Shown: piece after piece, positions 7,916 to 14,500 of the stretch | How positions within the stretch are numbered: position 1 is the first letter of the stretch | Layout of the letters: the number at the start of each line of letters is the position of its first letter | Assembly (NCBI GenBank): GCA_047638695.1 | Contig: JBLINY010000095.1 | Span: 1 to 18,108, forward strand | From: JAHECQ01 sp047638695 | GTDB lineage: Bacteria; Actinomycetota; Acidimicrobiia; Acidimicrobiales; SZUA-35 | Direction of reading: 5' to 3' | DNA: 18,108 bases | The notes under the pieces: model-generated | Told to the model about the DNA's origin: nothing | The model's input: only the letters and a program-made list of their open reading frames with translations | Databases searched by the model: none | Made by a program: the position numbers and the translations under genes

Positions 7916-8404
7916 TCAGTCTCGGAAGTTGTTGAACTGCAGGGGGATGTCGAAGTCGTTGTCTTTGAGAGCGGCGATGGTTTCCTGAAGCTGGTCACGC
8001 TTCTTGCCGTTCACCCGCAGCTGCTCGCCCTGAGTCTGGGACTGGATGCCCTTGATACCGAGGGCCTTGATGAACTTGTTGATCTCTTTGGCTTTGTCGG
8101 ACGAGATCCCGGCCTGCAGTTTGGCGACCTGGCGCACGGTCGCCCCGGCTGCTTCTTCGACGCCGCCGAATTCGAGGCTTTTTAGGCTGACCTGACGGCG
8201 AACGAACTTCTCTTCGACGACCTGACGGAGGGCAATGAGGCGATCTTCGCTGACTGAACGCATGGTGAGTTCGTCGTCGCCGAGCTCGATCGATGAGCCC
8301 GTGCCCTTGAAATCGAATCGATTGCCGATCTCGCGCGCTGCCTGGTCCACAGCGTTACGGACCTCTTGCATGTCGAGTTCGGACACCACATCAAATGAAG
8401 CCAT
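7916..8404 (-). CDS. yajQ: YajQ family nucleotide-binding protein
   Basis: A 162-residue protein of the YajQ (UPF0234) family, small cytoplasmic two-lobed proteins that bind nucleotides; some relatives are cyclic-di-GMP effectors working with transcription factors. The N-terminus ASFDVVSELDMQEVRNAVDQ and the conserved NRFDFKGTGSSIEL segment are diagnostic. KEINKFIKALGIKGIQSQ and the C-terminal end DFDIPLQFNNFRD are also typical, and length is normal. The frame is open to 8503, but ATG 8404 is chosen because the family signature begins right there and GAAGGGA lies upstream on the minus strand. It points away from the tRNA gene. A cyclic-di-GMP role in this organism is only inferred from relatives. 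Confidence 0.95.
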   Translation of the reverse strand: MASFDVVSELDMQEVRNAVDQAAREIGNRFDFKGTGSSIELGDDELTMRSVSEDRLIALRQVVEEKFVRRQVSLKSLEFGGVEEAAGATVRQVAKLQAGISSDKAKEINKFIKALGIKGIQSQTQGEQLRVNGKKRDQLQETIAALKDNDFDIPLQFNNFRD

Positions 8405-8509
8405 CAGAGTTCCCTTCGGTGAGCCGTCCCGAACGCTACTGCCGGTAGGGAAGTTCGTTGACATCTGATTTCGGAAACGGCGCCGTGAGTCGCTATTGTT
8501 CACTCCGTT

Positions 8510-8592
8510 GGGTCGGTGCCCGAGCGGCCAATGGGAACGGGCTGTAAACCCGTCGGCGAGAGCCTACGGAGGTTCGAATCCTCCTCGGCCCA
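8510..8592 (+). tRNA. tRNA-Tyr (GTA)
   Basis: Complete class II tRNA. The acceptor stem GGGTCGG (8510-8516) pairs with TCGGCCC (8585-8591) with two G-T wobbles, and the discriminator is A8592. The D-arm stem is CCC/GGG. The anticodon stem ACGGG/CCCGT encloses the loop CTGTAAA with anticodon GTA at 8544-8546. A long variable arm follows, as in bacterial tRNA-Tyr, and then the T-arm GGAGG-TTCGAAT-CCTCC. The 3' CCA is not encoded (CAT follows), so it must be added after transcription. Confidence 0.97.
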
Positions 8593-8597
8593 CATCT

Positions 8598-8638
8598 GAG
8601 AGCCCCGAGCGCTTGTCGCTCGGGGCTCTCTTCGTTTT
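8598..8638 (+). terminator. Intrinsic terminator of tRNA-Tyr
   Basis: A perfect 14-bp GC-rich stem, GAGAGCCCCGAGCG (8598-8611) and CGCTCGGGGCTCTC (8617-8630), with a CTTGT loop is followed by TTCGTTTT. It starts 6 nt after the tRNA and should end a short tRNA-only transcript. This is the clearest terminator in the window. Confidence 0.93.
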
Positions 8639-8682
8639 GGCGCCTGGTCAGGTCTCGGGGGTGGGGGTCGACTGGTGGCACG

Positions 8683-9276
8683 ATGGTTGAAATGAGCAGC
8701 AACACGCCCAAGGGTCACCGGACGTTCATGTGGGCGATGATCGGTGCGCTTGCTGCTTGTCTGATCGTCGGCCTGGTGGTGCCAATGGATCGTTTGGACG
8801 GCAAGGGCTGGCCTGCTCGTGCCGTGACGTATCCAATCTCTGCGTTGATCGCGCCCTCGGTGTGGCACCTCCGTGGACGACGTTCGATCTTCCCGTACCT
8901 GTCCAATGGGTTGCTGGTCACCCCGTTCATGCTTGACCTGGCTGGCAACCTCTTTGGCTTCTTCGACAACGTGACTAATTTCGATGACGCCCTCCACTTT
9001 TTTAATTGGGCTTTCCTGGTGGCTGCTGTGGTGGTGTTGATGGGCGGGCTCGGGCTGGCACGTTGGAACTTGGCCGCTCTCGGTACTGGATTCGGTGGAG
9101 TGGCGATCGTGCTGTGGGAGTTCATGGAGTACGTCGTGCAGGAGACGGGCACGACTGGGCTGAACCTGACGTACGTCGACACGATCTCGGATCTGATGCT
9201 CAGCACAGCAGGGGGAGCGATCGGAGCGTGGGTGGCCATCCTGGTGATGCAGCGGACGTCCGCCGTGCATGTCTAA
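8683..9276 (+). CDS. DUF2238/YjdF-like integral membrane protein
   Basis: A 197-residue membrane protein with about five to six hydrophobic segments, the first near residues 16-34. The motif NFDDALHFFNWAFL (about 98-111) and the later block LWEFMEYVVQ...TYVDTISDLMLSTAGGAIGA match the DUF2238/YjdF-type family, whose members share an acidic-His FDDxLHF motif, WExxEY and DTxxDLxxSTxG. The function of this family is not established. Buried Asp, His and Glu residues in the membrane suggest ligand or metal contact, which is inference. ATG 8683 is used; ATG 8692 three codons later is an alternative, and neither has a strong ribosome-binding site. It starts just after the tRNA terminator, so it has its own promoter or depends on readthrough. 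The GNAT gene begins 43 nt after its stop. Confidence 0.75.
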   Translation: MVEMSSNTPKGHRTFMWAMIGALAACLIVGLVVPMDRLDGKGWPARAVTYPISALIAPSVWHLRGRRSIFPYLSNGLLVTPFMLDLAGNLFGFFDNVTNFDDALHFFNWAFLVAAVVVLMGGLGLARWNLAALGTGFGGVAIVLWEFMEYVVQETGTTGLNLTYVDTISDLMLSTAGGAIGAWVAILVMQRTSAVHV

Positions 9277-9319
9277 CGATCGTTTAGTAGAATTGGGTAC
9301 ACGTTTCGAAGGAGGAGCT

Positions 9320-9760
9320 GTGCAACATCAACCGATCACCTGGACCGTTGGGCCGCTGAGCCAGAGTGAACACGCTCAAATCCACGTTCTCTACGACGAG
9401 GCATTCCCCGGGATGGACAGCGTGCTTGACTCGCTCGGCGATCATGCCGAGGTGTTGTCGGCTCACGATGAGGGTGAACTCGTTGGCTACTTAGTGGCCA
9501 CCCAGTCGGGCACAGATCGAGTTGAGCTCTGGGAGCATGTTGTTGCCCACGGTCATCGAGGCCGTGGAGTGGGCCGTGATCTACTGACACATCTCATCAA
9601 TCATCTTCCGGGCGAGGACTTGGTAGTGGTCGATCCGGCCGGTCTGCTCGATGGGCAACGTTTGGCTGACTACTACGGCCACGCCGGCTTTCGGGTTGCT
9701 CCGTCTGGCGAGATGCAGGCCCGAGTCACCGAAATCGGGGAGGCGCTCTCCAGAGTGTGA
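9320..9760 (+). CDS. GNAT family N-acetyltransferase
   Basis: A small acetyltransferase of the GNAT fold, 146 residues from this start, that would transfer an acetyl group from acetyl-CoA to an amine. The acetyl-CoA pyrophosphate loop is VVAHGHRGRGVGRDLL (about residues 74-89), matching the (Q/R)xxGxG/A motif A. A late YYGHAGFRV segment is the usual C-terminal strand/helix of the fold. The frame is open from an ATG at 9269 that overlaps the previous gene, but the GTG at 9320 is strongly preferred: AAGGAGGAG ends about 3 nt before it and conserved fold elements start after it. TAGAAT at 9288-9293 could be a -10 element giving a short leader. The substrate cannot be told from sequence. Confidence 0.82.
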   Translation: MQHQPITWTVGPLSQSEHAQIHVLYDEAFPGMDSVLDSLGDHAEVLSAHDEGELVGYLVATQSGTDRVELWEHVVAHGHRGRGVGRDLLTHLINHLPGEDLVVVDPAGLLDGQRLADYYGHAGFRVAPSGEMQARVTEIGEALSRV

Positions 9761-9796
9761 GAGCTGGGCCAACGAGCCCTGCCAGCCGGGCGCGAG

Positions 9797-9809
9797 TACC
9801 GTTCAGGCA
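9797..9809 (+). promoter_or_regulatory. Possible leaderless promoter for the crotonase operon
   Basis: TACCGT (9797-9802) fits TAnnnT and ends 6 nt before the ATG at 9809, so transcription could begin at the A of the start codon. No ribosome-binding site precedes the ATG. Leaderless mRNAs are common in actinobacteria, so this arrangement is plausible; it is not demonstrated. Confidence 0.4.
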
Positions 9810-10585
9810 TGGGGGAATTTTGTAGTACTGAACGTGACGGGAACGTGTTCATCGTCACCATTAACCGGCCTGAGCGGATGAACGCGTTGCACCCGCCTGG
9901 GAACGCTGAAATGTCGGACGTTTTCGACGAGTTTCAGAACGATCCTGACCTTTGGGTTGCGATCGTCACGGGCGCTGGAGATCGGGCGTTTTGCGCTGGA
10001 AACGATCTTCGGTACCAAGCCGAGGGCGGCGACCGCTCGGCCGCTCCTGCCAGCGGGTTCGGGGGACTTACGGCCCGTTGGGACCTCGACAAGCCCGTTA
10101 TCGCAGCAGTGAACGGTGTGGCGATGGGCGGCGGTTTCGAGATCGCACTGGCATGCGACATCATCATCGCCAGCGAGAACGCCAAGTTGGCGTTGCCCGA
10201 GCCCAAGGTCGGCCTCGCTGCATTGGCAGCGGGCGTACATCGCCTGCCCCGTCAGATCGGTCTGAAGCAGGCCATGGGCATGATGCTCACTGGGCGTCAT
10301 GTTCCTGCGGCCGAAGGTAAAGAACTCGGCTTCGTCACCGAAGTGGTGCCTGCGGGCGAAGCTCTCAATGAGGCCAAGCGCTGGGCAGCGATGATTCTGG
10401 AATGCTCGCCCATGTCGATTCGGGCAACGAAGCAGGCCGCTATGCAGGGTCTTAACGAAGCCGGCGTTCGGGCCGCACATGAGGGCCAGTACGAGGCTGT
10501 TAAGGCCATGGCGAAGAGTGACGATTACATCGAAGGCCCGCGGGCCTTCTCCGAGAAGCGGCCACCACAGTGGAAGGGCAGGTAA
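9809..10585 (+). CDS. Enoyl-CoA hydratase/crotonase family protein
   Basis: A 258-residue crotonase-fold enzyme. The oxyanion-hole regions are AFCAGNDL (about 60-67) and NGVAMGGGFE (about 102-111). The two catalytic glutamates of hydratases are both present: Glu111 in GGGFE and Glu131 in LPEPKVG (equivalent to rat Glu144 and Glu164). It should therefore be able to hydrate an enoyl-CoA double bond. The LPEPKVGLAALAAGVHRLPR segment resembles the CaiD/carnitinyl-CoA dehydratase-like branch more than classical fatty-acid hydratases, so the substrate is open. It is the first gene of a tight operon: its TAA is followed at once by the TTG start of the thiol dioxygenase-like gene. A candidate leaderless promoter lies directly in front. 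Confidence 0.92.
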   Translation: MGEFCSTERDGNVFIVTINRPERMNALHPPGNAEMSDVFDEFQNDPDLWVAIVTGAGDRAFCAGNDLRYQAEGGDRSAAPASGFGGLTARWDLDKPVIAAVNGVAMGGGFEIALACDIIIASENAKLALPEPKVGLAALAAGVHRLPRQIGLKQAMGMMLTGRHVPAAEGKELGFVTEVVPAGEALNEAKRWAAMILECSPMSIRATKQAAMQGLNEAGVRAAHEGQYEAVKAMAKSDDYIEGPRAFSEKRPPQWKGR

Positions 10586-11164
10586 TTGCCACTCAGCGAA
10601 AAGGCCACCACCCTCGTTGCCGAGGCGATGGACGACATCAGGGCAATCGATGCTGCGGGCGTCGATCGCAACGCTGTCGAATCGATTCGCGACCGTCTCC
10701 TTGAACTCGCCGCGCATCGCAGCGAGTTCTCCGGCAAGGCCTTTCCGGCTCCAGGTCTCGACGAGGACAAGAAGAGCGCGATGTATCGCATCGCTCAGGA
10801 TGACGACGATCGTTTCGCCTTGTACGTGAGTTCGGTCGCCGACAAGTCAGCTGCGCCGCCTCATGACCACACGACGTGGGCCGTCATCGTCGGTATCGAA
10901 GGTCAGGAACGCAACGTCCGGTACTCAGGCGTGGCGAAGGGCGGAGCGCCAGAACCTGAATCTGAGTTCGTAGTCGAAGAGGGCACTGGCATCGCGTTCT
11001 TGCCCGATGACGTGCATTCCATCCACATCGATGGCGGGGCACTCAACTTCCACTGCTACGGATTGGCGCTCGAAGAACTCCACTCCCGTAACTACTGGAA
11101 CAAATCGACCGAGGAATGGAAAGTCTTCAACGCGGTTTCTGACATTCGCGAAGGACGTCGTTGA
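10586..11164 (+). CDS. Cysteine dioxygenase-like cupin (thiol dioxygenase family)
   Basis: A 192-residue cupin of the cysteine dioxygenase/COG5553 type, a mononuclear iron enzyme family that oxidises thiols such as cysteine or 3-mercaptopropionate to sulfinates. The iron ligands are visible as HDH (His93, His95) and His144 in PDDVHSIHIDG. Tyr67-Arg68 sits where CDO has the Tyr58/Arg60 carboxylate-binding pair, and His156-Cys157-Tyr158 matches the CDO His155/Tyr157 dyad; the serine of that triad appears to be Asn154. The crosslinking cysteine of mammalian CDO is absent (Val), as in many bacterial enzymes. The start is TTG, directly after the crotonase stop, with GGAAGGGCAGG before it. The end overlaps the rhodanese start (TTGA). 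The thiol substrate is not certain; the sulfurtransferase next door supports a sulfur role. Confidence 0.85.
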   Translation: MPLSEKATTLVAEAMDDIRAIDAAGVDRNAVESIRDRLLELAAHRSEFSGKAFPAPGLDEDKKSAMYRIAQDDDDRFALYVSSVADKSAAPPHDHTTWAVIVGIEGQERNVRYSGVAKGGAPEPESEFVVEEGTGIAFLPDDVHSIHIDGGALNFHCYGLALEELHSRNYWNKSTEEWKVFNAVSDIREGRR

Positions 11165-12741
11165 GCATTTTCGCTACCCGAATTTCCGTCGATGACCTAG
11201 TCAGCGCGCTTGGTGACGGATCTGAGATGGCCTTGATCGACGCCCGCGAGCAGGGCGCATACAGCGATTCGCATCTTCTGTTCGCCGTGAACGTTCCCCG
11301 TTCTCGGGTCGAGCTGCGTTCGCCCCGGCTGATACCACGACGCGATACCCGTATCGTCGTTGTCGACACAGGTGGGGGAGAGGCCGACGACGTTGCTCGG
11401 TCTCTGACCACTCTTGGCTGGACTGACGTTGCTGTGCTCGATGGCGGCAACGACGCGTGGGCGGCTGCTGGGCACGAGCTGTATTCCGGGGTGAATGTGC
11501 CGTCGAAGCTGTTTGGCGAGCTGGTTGAACATCACTACGGCACCCCGCACGTAAAGCCCGCTGAGCTCCGTAGCTGGATCGATGAGGGCCGCAAGATGGT
11601 GATCCTCGACTCCCGAACGCACCGCGAGTACCGCCGCATGAGTATCCCCACCGGACGCTCCTGTCCCGGTGGCGAACTTGTCAGTCGGGTGTTTGATCTG
11701 ATCGACGAGGACACAACCGTTGTTGTGAATTGTGCTGGACGAACTCGCAGCATTCTCGGTGCCCAGTCGTTGCGAAACGCTGGACTGACGAACGAGGTCG
11801 TAGCGCTCGAGAACGGCACCATGGGTTGGGAACTGGCGGGGCTGCAGCTTGACCATGACGCCCGTGAAGTCGCTCCACTTCCAACGGCTGAAGGTCGCGA
11901 GATCGCGGCGGCTGCGGCCGCAGATGTACGGGCACGTTTTGGAGTAGCCACGATTGGTCGCGAAGAGGCAGAACAGTGGCTGGCTGATGCCAGGCGCACC
12001 ACGTATCTCCTCGATGTTCGGACTCCAGACGAGTACGAAGCGGCCCATCTGCTGGGTTCAGTTTCGGCGCCCGGTGGCCAGCTGGTTCAGGCAACCGATG
12101 AGTACATGGCGACCCGCAACAGCCGGGTCATCGTCGTCGATGACGATGGCACGCGCGCCTCAACGAGTGCTTCTTGGCTGCTGCAAATGGGCTGGGAGGT
12201 CGCGGTACTGTCCGACGGCTTGTCCGGGGGCACTCTTGCCCACGGGCCCGAGCGTAGTGAAGATCTTGTTGACATCCCTTCAGTCGCGATGGTCGATGTT
12301 GGCGGTGTCGGCGATGCTCTCATCATCGATGTGGCGTCGAGCACAGATCATCGTCGAGCACATATTCCGGGTTCTGTATGGGCGGTGAGGGGCCGGCTCG
12401 CTGATTGCGCTGGCCGGAACCTCGACCCAGATCGAGTCGTTATTACATCGCCCGAGGGTTTGCTCGGGGCGCTTGCTCACGCTGAGGCCGCCGCAGCGTG
12501 GCCCGGTGCCGATGTAGCGGTGCTCAGAGGCGGAACTGCGGCCTGGCGTGGTGCTGGGCTCCCAGTGGAGACAGGTCTCGATACAGACGAACCAGTCGAC
12601 GATGTTTGGGCGTTGCCGTATGACCCGGGCGACGACAAGGTGGCCAAAGACGCGATGCAGGGTTACCTGACCTGGGAAGTGGATCTGGTCGATCAGTACG
12701 ACCGCGACCCGCTGGTCGACTTCCCGCTTCCAACTGTGTAG
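11161..12741 (+). CDS. Four-domain rhodanese-like sulfurtransferase
   Basis: A 526-residue protein built from four tandem rhodanese domains, roughly residues 7-108, 130-231, 264-356 and 374-470. Each begins with a strand ending in an aspartate-containing turn (LIDARE, ILDSRT, LLDVRT, IIDVAS) and ends in a short GGxxAW- or DGLSGG-like turn. Only domain 2 has the active-site loop with cysteine: NCAGRTRS, Cys191. At the matching place domain 1 has VDTGGGEAD (Asp/Thr), domain 3 has DDDGTRAS (Asp) and domain 4 has TSPEGLLG (Ser), so they are probably structural or regulatory. Cys191 would carry a persulfide. The TTG start overlaps the thiol dioxygenase stop as TTGA, implying translational coupling. 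Such proteins may feed or dispose of sulfane sulfur during thiol oxidation; this is inference. No signal peptide is seen, so it is probably cytoplasmic. Confidence 0.88.
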   Translation: MSIFATRISVDDLVSALGDGSEMALIDAREQGAYSDSHLLFAVNVPRSRVELRSPRLIPRRDTRIVVVDTGGGEADDVARSLTTLGWTDVAVLDGGNDAWAAAGHELYSGVNVPSKLFGELVEHHYGTPHVKPAELRSWIDEGRKMVILDSRTHREYRRMSIPTGRSCPGGELVSRVFDLIDEDTTVVVNCAGRTRSILGAQSLRNAGLTNEVVALENGTMGWELAGLQLDHDAREVAPLPTAEGREIAAAAAADVRARFGVATIGREEAEQWLADARRTTYLLDVRTPDEYEAAHLLGSVSAPGGQLVQATDEYMATRNSRVIVVDDDGTRASTSASWLLQMGWEVAVLSDGLSGGTLAHGPERSEDLVDIPSVAMVDVGGVGDALIIDVASSTDHRRAHIPGSVWAVRGRLADCAGRNLDPDRVVITSPEGLLGALAHAEAAAAWPGADVAVLRGGTAAWRGAGLPVETGLDTDEPVDDVWALPYDPGDDKVAKDAMQGYLTWEVDLVDQYDRDPLVDFPLPTV

Positions 12742-12746
12742 GAAGA

Positions 12747-12771
12747 AGCTGTCTAGGTAGAGCTGTCTAGG
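12747..12771. repeat. Tandem 11-nt direct repeat between convergent genes
   Basis: AGCTGTCTAGG occurs at 12747-12757 and again at 12761-12771, a 14-nt period. It fills the gap between the rhodanese stop and the SnoaL-like stop and slightly enters the latter's last codon. The adjacent inverted repeat GGTAACC (12774-12780) / GGTTACC (12790-12796) could form a small hairpin. No T-run is present, so a terminator role is only possible. Confidence 0.45.
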
Positions 12772-13177
12772 CTGGTAACCAATCTGGTCGGTTACCACTG
12801 ACGACCTCAGCCAAATCGAGATCGAGAAACGCCTCGAGCCGGGCGATTCGATCACCCTGTAGCCGGAACACGTGAATCAAGGGCACTGTCAATTCTGCGC
12901 CGTTCGAGAGCATGGTGACGGTGAGGTGACACGCGAGCACACTGCCGCAATGCCAGGTCGTATGGCGGGTGTAGGTGATCGACTGAGCACGTGCCCATAC
13001 CTCTTCCATGCCCGCCAGGATTTCGTCGACGCCAGTAGGTGGGGTGACGCCGTCGGTGGGCGGATCGGCGATGGTTGCGTCCTCGGTCCAGAGGGTCCGG
13101 TACAGGTCGTGGTCGCGGTTGGCCCACGCGAGGTAGTAGCTGTCGAGAGTGCCGTCGTGGATTGTTTGTTGTTCCAT
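12767..13177 (-). CDS. SnoaL/NTF2-like protein
   Basis: A 136-residue single-domain protein of the NTF2-like/SnoaL-like cone fold, a group with isomerases, dehydratases and binding proteins. The sequence begins with a helix containing YYLAWANRDHDLYRTLWTED, typical of SnoaL-like proteins (W-x-N-x-D-x-D...LW-x-ED). It continues with ADPPTDGVT and GVDEILAGMEEVW, and closes with the strands HVFRLQGDRIARLEAFLDLD. Function cannot be assigned; polyketide cyclase or ester/steroid isomerase-like activity is possible for the family. The ATG at 13177 fits the fold start. No strong ribosome-binding site is seen. It lies 15 nt behind the broken membrane gene on the same strand and looks intact itself. Confidence 0.75.
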   Translation of the reverse strand: MEQQTIHDGTLDSYYLAWANRDHDLYRTLWTEDATIADPPTDGVTPPTGVDEILAGMEEVWARAQSITYTRHTTWHCGSVLACHLTVTMLSNGAELTVPLIHVFRLQGDRIARLEAFLDLDLAEVVSGNRPDWLPA

Positions 13178-13532
13178 GACGGCAGTCTTGCCCTATGCCG
13201 GGGTAGCCGGCCGAGCCGTATCGTCCATGGCGGGGGGCGGAATCAACCCGCAGAGTTCGACCCGGTCGGCCGCCATCTGGCGTAGCCGCCAGAGTCCTAG
13301 ACCCGCTGAAGTGATGGCGACACCGATGGCAGGTGACTGATCGGCCCACGCCTTTCCGTCGAGTGCGTCATTGAGCAACTGGTCCAACAGTCCGGTGAGG
13401 CCGGCAATCAGCGAAACAGCGACTGCCAAGCCGGCGCCACTCAGCAGCACGAAGTGTGAGCCCCGGCGTGTGGGGGACGCCAATTCGTCACGACGAGCGC
13501 CCCCGACGGCCGCTTCCGATGCCGCCCAATGG

Positions 13533-13967
13533 TCACGAAAGACAGGAATGCTCAGCACGGTGAACGTAGCGGCGGCTCGTCGACGACGGCCCGGTCGAGT
13601 TGCGGTAGAGCCGTTGGTGCAGCCACCAGACGACCAAACCAACGAATGACCAGGCCACCGCTATGGGGATGAAGTCGAAGTGATCGGCAGCTCCCGATTC
13701 GTTAGGTGTGCCGACCAACCAAACACCGGTTTGGTGAATCAGCGCTGCGACTCCCCCGATCATTGCCGCGAACGCTGGCAGCGTCGCGACGAGCAGCACA
13801 TAGGTGTGCCAGAGGCCAGTTCGCTGCTGGTGGCGGTAGTCGTGCCAGAACCACCGCCACGTGACGCCTCCGACGATGGTCATGTCGCTGTAGAGGACCC
13901 CGATGAGGCCTCCAGCGCCGGTGAAGATACCCACCGAACTACCGAACGCGAGGGACAGATCGGCCAA
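13533..13967 (-). CDS. Membrane protein fragment (middle segment of the broken gene)
   Basis: Open piece after the second TGA, in the same frame as 14007-14381. It contains helices such as TYVLLVATLPAFAAMIGGVA and PIAVAWSFVGLVVWWLHQRL. Its last 25-30 residues look unlike a natural C-terminus, while membrane-like sequence continues in a different frame (13193-13642), which suggests a frameshift near 13540-13610. It is unlikely to be an independent gene. Confidence 0.35.
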   Translation of the reverse strand: MADLSLAFGSSVGIFTGAGGLIGVLYSDMTIVGGVTWRWFWHDYRHQQRTGLWHTYVLLVATLPAFAAMIGGVAALIHQTGVWLVGTPNESGAADHFDFIPIAVAWSFVGLVVWWLHQRLYRNSTGPSSTSRRYVHRAEHSCLS

Positions 13968-14006
13968 TCCGCGATGGCGGCGGCGGATTCGGAACCAATG
14001 GATTGC

Positions 14007-14381
14007 TCACACGATCGACCAGATGATGGGTGCCGCCAGCAAGCCGGCGCTCCATTCGCCCCCGCCAAGAAAGGCGTTCAAGAGGTTCACCCAACCAACG
14101 ACGGACGCGATGAGCGATACCGCCAGCGTGAGATCGAGGTGAGCTTTCCATGAAGGGGCTCGGCCCTCGGAAGGGTCGGGTCTCAAAAACTTCGACGTCG
14201 CGCGCCAGAGGAGAATGAACGTCGGTAGCCCGATGACGATCATCGAAATCGAGCTCGCCAGTGTTGCCTCGCGATCCCGACTGTCCTGGCCTCCAAGTGT
14301 GGACAGCAGTTCTGTGGCGCCGCTCGCGGTCACCATGAGGGCGGTGAACAGGGCACGATGAAGCACCCATCTCCTCACCAA
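14007..14381 (-). CDS. Membrane protein fragment (N-terminal open segment of the broken gene)
   Basis: This is the longest open piece between the two in-frame TGA codons, with a TTG near 14381 as its first possible start. It carries about three hydrophobic segments, for example SSISMIVIGLPTFILLW and LAVSLIASVVGWVNLLNAFL. Taken alone it could be called a small membrane protein. I think it is part of the interrupted gene at 13193-14501, because the frame before and after the stops continues in the same style. Confidence 0.4.
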   Translation of the reverse strand: MVRRWVLHRALFTALMVTASGATELLSTLGGQDSRDREATLASSISMIVIGLPTFILLWRATSKFLRPDPSEGRAPSWKAHLDLTLAVSLIASVVGWVNLLNAFLGGGEWSAGLLAAPIIWSIV

Positions 14382-14500
14382 CGTTGCCCGATCGACGGTT
14401 TCGCCGTCGGGGGTGTTGGCGGCGTTGGATGTGACTGCTCTAGAAACGCCTCACACGATGAGACCGAGAATCACCAGGGGCAGGAGTCCGGCGAACACCA

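Noticed and set aside
8458..8499. TTGACA (8458-8463) as a -35 box for tRNA-Tyr
   Set aside because: No acceptable -10 lies 16-19 nt downstream; the nearest TAnnnT (TATTGT, 8494-8499) is 30 nt away.
8500..9270. Minus-strand open frame covering tRNA-Tyr and the membrane gene
   Set aside because: It runs through a tRNA and its perfect terminator hairpin, and its composition is that of a shadow frame.
9803..10717. 304-codon minus-strand open frame opposite the crotonase gene
   Set aside because: Shadow of the crotonase and cupin genes, both of which have intact catalytic motifs on the plus strand.
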